This document shows, in pieces, positions 22,485 to 24,065 of a stretch of DNA of 24,065 bases. The notes under the pieces are model-generated. The model was not told the DNA's origin. It saw only the letters and a list, made by a program, of their open reading frames with translations, and searched no databases. The translations under genes were made by a program, and so were the position numbers. The stretch's first letter is position 1, and every line of letters begins with the position of its first letter. Origin of the DNA: a virus; the IMG/VR virus record IMGVR_UViG_3300044615_000248, positions 1 through 24,065 of that record; one strand, written 5' to 3'.

Positions 22485-24065
22485 CGCCGGGTTCGTCGCT
22501 TTCTTCCTGATGTGGGCGAAGGTCATGGGCTGGACCGTGCCCATGCTGCACGTTCGCATTTGCCACTGGCTGGAAACCTGCGACGACCCTATCCGCGTCC
22601 TGATGATTTTCCGGGGCGCGGCGAAATCCACCATCTACGCCGTGTACAAGGCCTGGAAGTTGTACCGCGACCGGAACAGGCGCTCGCTGATCTGGGCGGC
22701 CGACGGCGACCTGGCCAAGAAGCTGACGCGCGACACGCTGAACGTCCTGCGCCGGCATCCGCTGTGCGCCGGCATGCTTCCACCGAAGCCGGGCGCCCAG
22801 ACGTTTTGGGTGAATGGGGCAGCAGACGCCCGCAACGCCAGCATGAACGCCGTGGGCGTGAATCAGAACGCCACCGGAAGCCGGGCCGACGACATCGACT
22901 ACGACGACGTGGAGGTGCCGAAGAACATCAAGACGGCCGAGGCGCGGGCAAACCTGCGGATGAAGATCGAAGAATCAACCTTCATCGCCGTGCCAGGCGC
23001 TCAGGAGACCTACATCGGCACGCCGCACACGCACGATTCAATCTACCCGGAGTTGGTGTCAGGCGGAGCCGCCCTGCTGAAAATCCCGCTGTTCGAAGAC
23101 TCCATCCGCTACGAGCAGACCGATCGGGCGCTGCGCTACCGCATCCCGTTCGAGATCGGCGAGGATGGCCTGTACGTGATGACCGGGATTCACAAGTTCT
23201 CCAGGCTGCTGGAAGAGGGGATCGATTACCGCGTCGAGGGTGGTGAGGTGGTTTTCACGGCGCCGCCGAATGCTGTGCTCGACCTCTACGCGCACTGTGC
23301 CTGGCCGGAACGCTTCACCCGCGAGGACGTGATCAAGCGCCGGAAGAAGACCCGCACGCTGAACTATTGGGATAGCCAGTACATGCTCGAAGCCAAACCG
23401 ATTACCGAGACACGCCTCGATCCCGCGAAAATCATTCCCTATGCCGTCGAGCCGGTCATCAAGTACGCCAACAAGACGGCCACCATGTGGCTCGGTGCAG
23501 TGCGTATTGCCGGAATGTCGGTTCGTTGGGATCCATCATCCGCCAAGCTGGGCAGCGACGTGTCGGCCATTGCGCTGGTACTGCAAGACGATCACGGCCG
23601 TCGCTACCTGCACCGTGTCAAGGCGCTGACCGGCGAGATCGCCGAGTTTGCCGAAGACGGAAAGCGCATCCTCGGCGGCCAGGTGTTCCAGATTTGCGAT
23701 CTGGTCGAGAAGTTCAACGTCCCGCGCGTCACCGTGGAAACCAACGGCATCGGCGGCTTTGCCCCGGCGGTGCTGAAAGCTGCGCTGAAACAGCGGAAGC
23801 TTGTCTGCGGTGTGGCTGAAGAGCATGCCGTGGTGAACAAGAACAAGCGCATCCTTGAGGCCTACGAGGGGCCTCTGTCGGCCGGCATGTTGTGGGCGCA
23901 TACCGAAGTTCTCGACGGCGAGTTCTGGGACCAGATGAAGGATTTCAACCCTGGAACGCAAGCGCAGGAAGACGACTTGATCGACGCCGGGGCGGGCGCC
24001 ATCACCGACACGCCGGAACGTATCAAGGTCAATGTCCGCGATGAAGATGGAACGCCGCGGCATCA
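22471..24065 (+). CDS. Terminase large subunit (3' end beyond window)
   Basis: 531 codons are visible from ATG 22471, still open at the right edge. The ATPase domain has a P-loop MIFRGAAKST (45-54) and a Walker-B-like block IDYDDVE (142-148) preceded by NATGSRAD, and an IGTPHTHDS coupling motif (182-190). The nuclease domain shows WDPSSAKLGSDVSAI (D354), VETNGIGGF (E423) and DDLIDA (D502), the three acid positions expected for an RNase-H-like cleavage site. This is the packaging motor that cuts concatemeric DNA and pumps it through the portal. The P-loop second Gly is Ala here (RGAAKS). Closest in style to T7 gp19-type terminases. Confidence 0.92.
   Translation, partial: MAKTDAGFVAFFLMWAKVMGWTVPMLHVRICHWLETCDDPIRVLMIFRGAAKSTIYAVYKAWKLYRDRNRRSLIWAADGDLAKKLTRDTLNVLRRHPLCAGMLPPKPGAQTFWVNGAADARNASMNAVGVNQNATGSRADDIDYDDVEVPKNIKTAEARANLRMKIEESTFIAVPGAQETYIGTPHTHDSIYPELVSGGAALLKIPLFEDSIRYEQTDRALRYRIPFEIGEDGLYVMTGIHKFSRLLEEGIDYRVEGGEVVFTAPPNAVLDLYAHCAWPERFTREDVIKRRKKTRTLNYWDSQYMLEAKPITETRLDPAKIIPYAVEPVIKYANKTATMWLGAVRIAGMSVRWDPSSAKLGSDVSAIALVLQDDHGRRYLHRVKALTGEIAEFAEDGKRILGGQVFQICDLVEKFNVPRVTVETNGIGGFAPAVLKAALKQRKLVCGVAEEHAVVNKNKRILEAYEGPLSAGMLWAHTEVLDGEFWDQMKDFNPGTQAQEDDLIDAGAGAITDTPERIKVNVRDEDGTPRH

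Overview
This window is the morphogenesis half of a tailed-phage genome (free phage or prophage) of the podovirus type, with a high-GC coding style and dense gene packing. Most neighbouring genes overlap by ATGA, TTGA or TGATG junctions. The portal, tail-tube and internal-virion proteins are of the T7 kind. The Bbp19-like protein, scaffold, capsid and cement order recalls Bordetella phage BPP-1 and its relatives. A betaproteobacterial host, possibly of the Rhodocyclales or Burkholderiales, fits the codon use and protein style. That host is an inference; nothing in the window proves it. No integrase, repressor, lysis gene, tRNA, IS element or CRISPR array was seen.

Layout on the plus strand. 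Positions 1-2603 are the end of an early/replication module: a partial gene, a DUF1376 replication-type protein, a lambda-P-like helicase-loader candidate, a small unknown, a RusA-type Holliday junction resolvase and a small HTH protein. Positions 2632-4834 hold a protein containing an 81-bp tandem duplication, a small portal-associated protein and the portal. Positions 4838-8191 encode a large fibre-like protein set inside the head module. Positions 8188-11402 hold a small unknown, the Bbp19-like protein, the scaffold, the major capsid protein and a cement protein. Positions 11484-14604 encode the two T7-like tail-tube proteins. Positions 14609-21984 encode a GNAT acetyltransferase and the internal virion (ejectosome) proteins. 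Positions 21988-24065 encode a tiny basic peptide, the terminase small-subunit candidate and the large terminase, which is cut by the window end.

How they work together: portal, scaffold, capsid and cement build the procapsid, and the terminase pair packages DNA through the portal. The adaptor and nozzle form the short tail. The gp14-, gp15- and gp16-like proteins would be stored in the head and ejected to conduct DNA across the envelope. Two intrinsic terminators bracket the capsid-cement pair, suggesting a separately controlled high-expression unit.

The most interesting points are these. A 90-codon gene candidate lies inside the scaffold's low-complexity N-terminus in another frame, and over the overlap it shows the better codon signature. 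The major capsid protein carries a signal-peptide-like N-terminus. A reverse-strand cassette of two tiny membrane proteins sits between the two internal-virion genes. An 81-bp duplication copies a ribosome-binding site and start codon into a coding region. A 36-codon Arg-rich GTG-start gene lies before the terminase genes.
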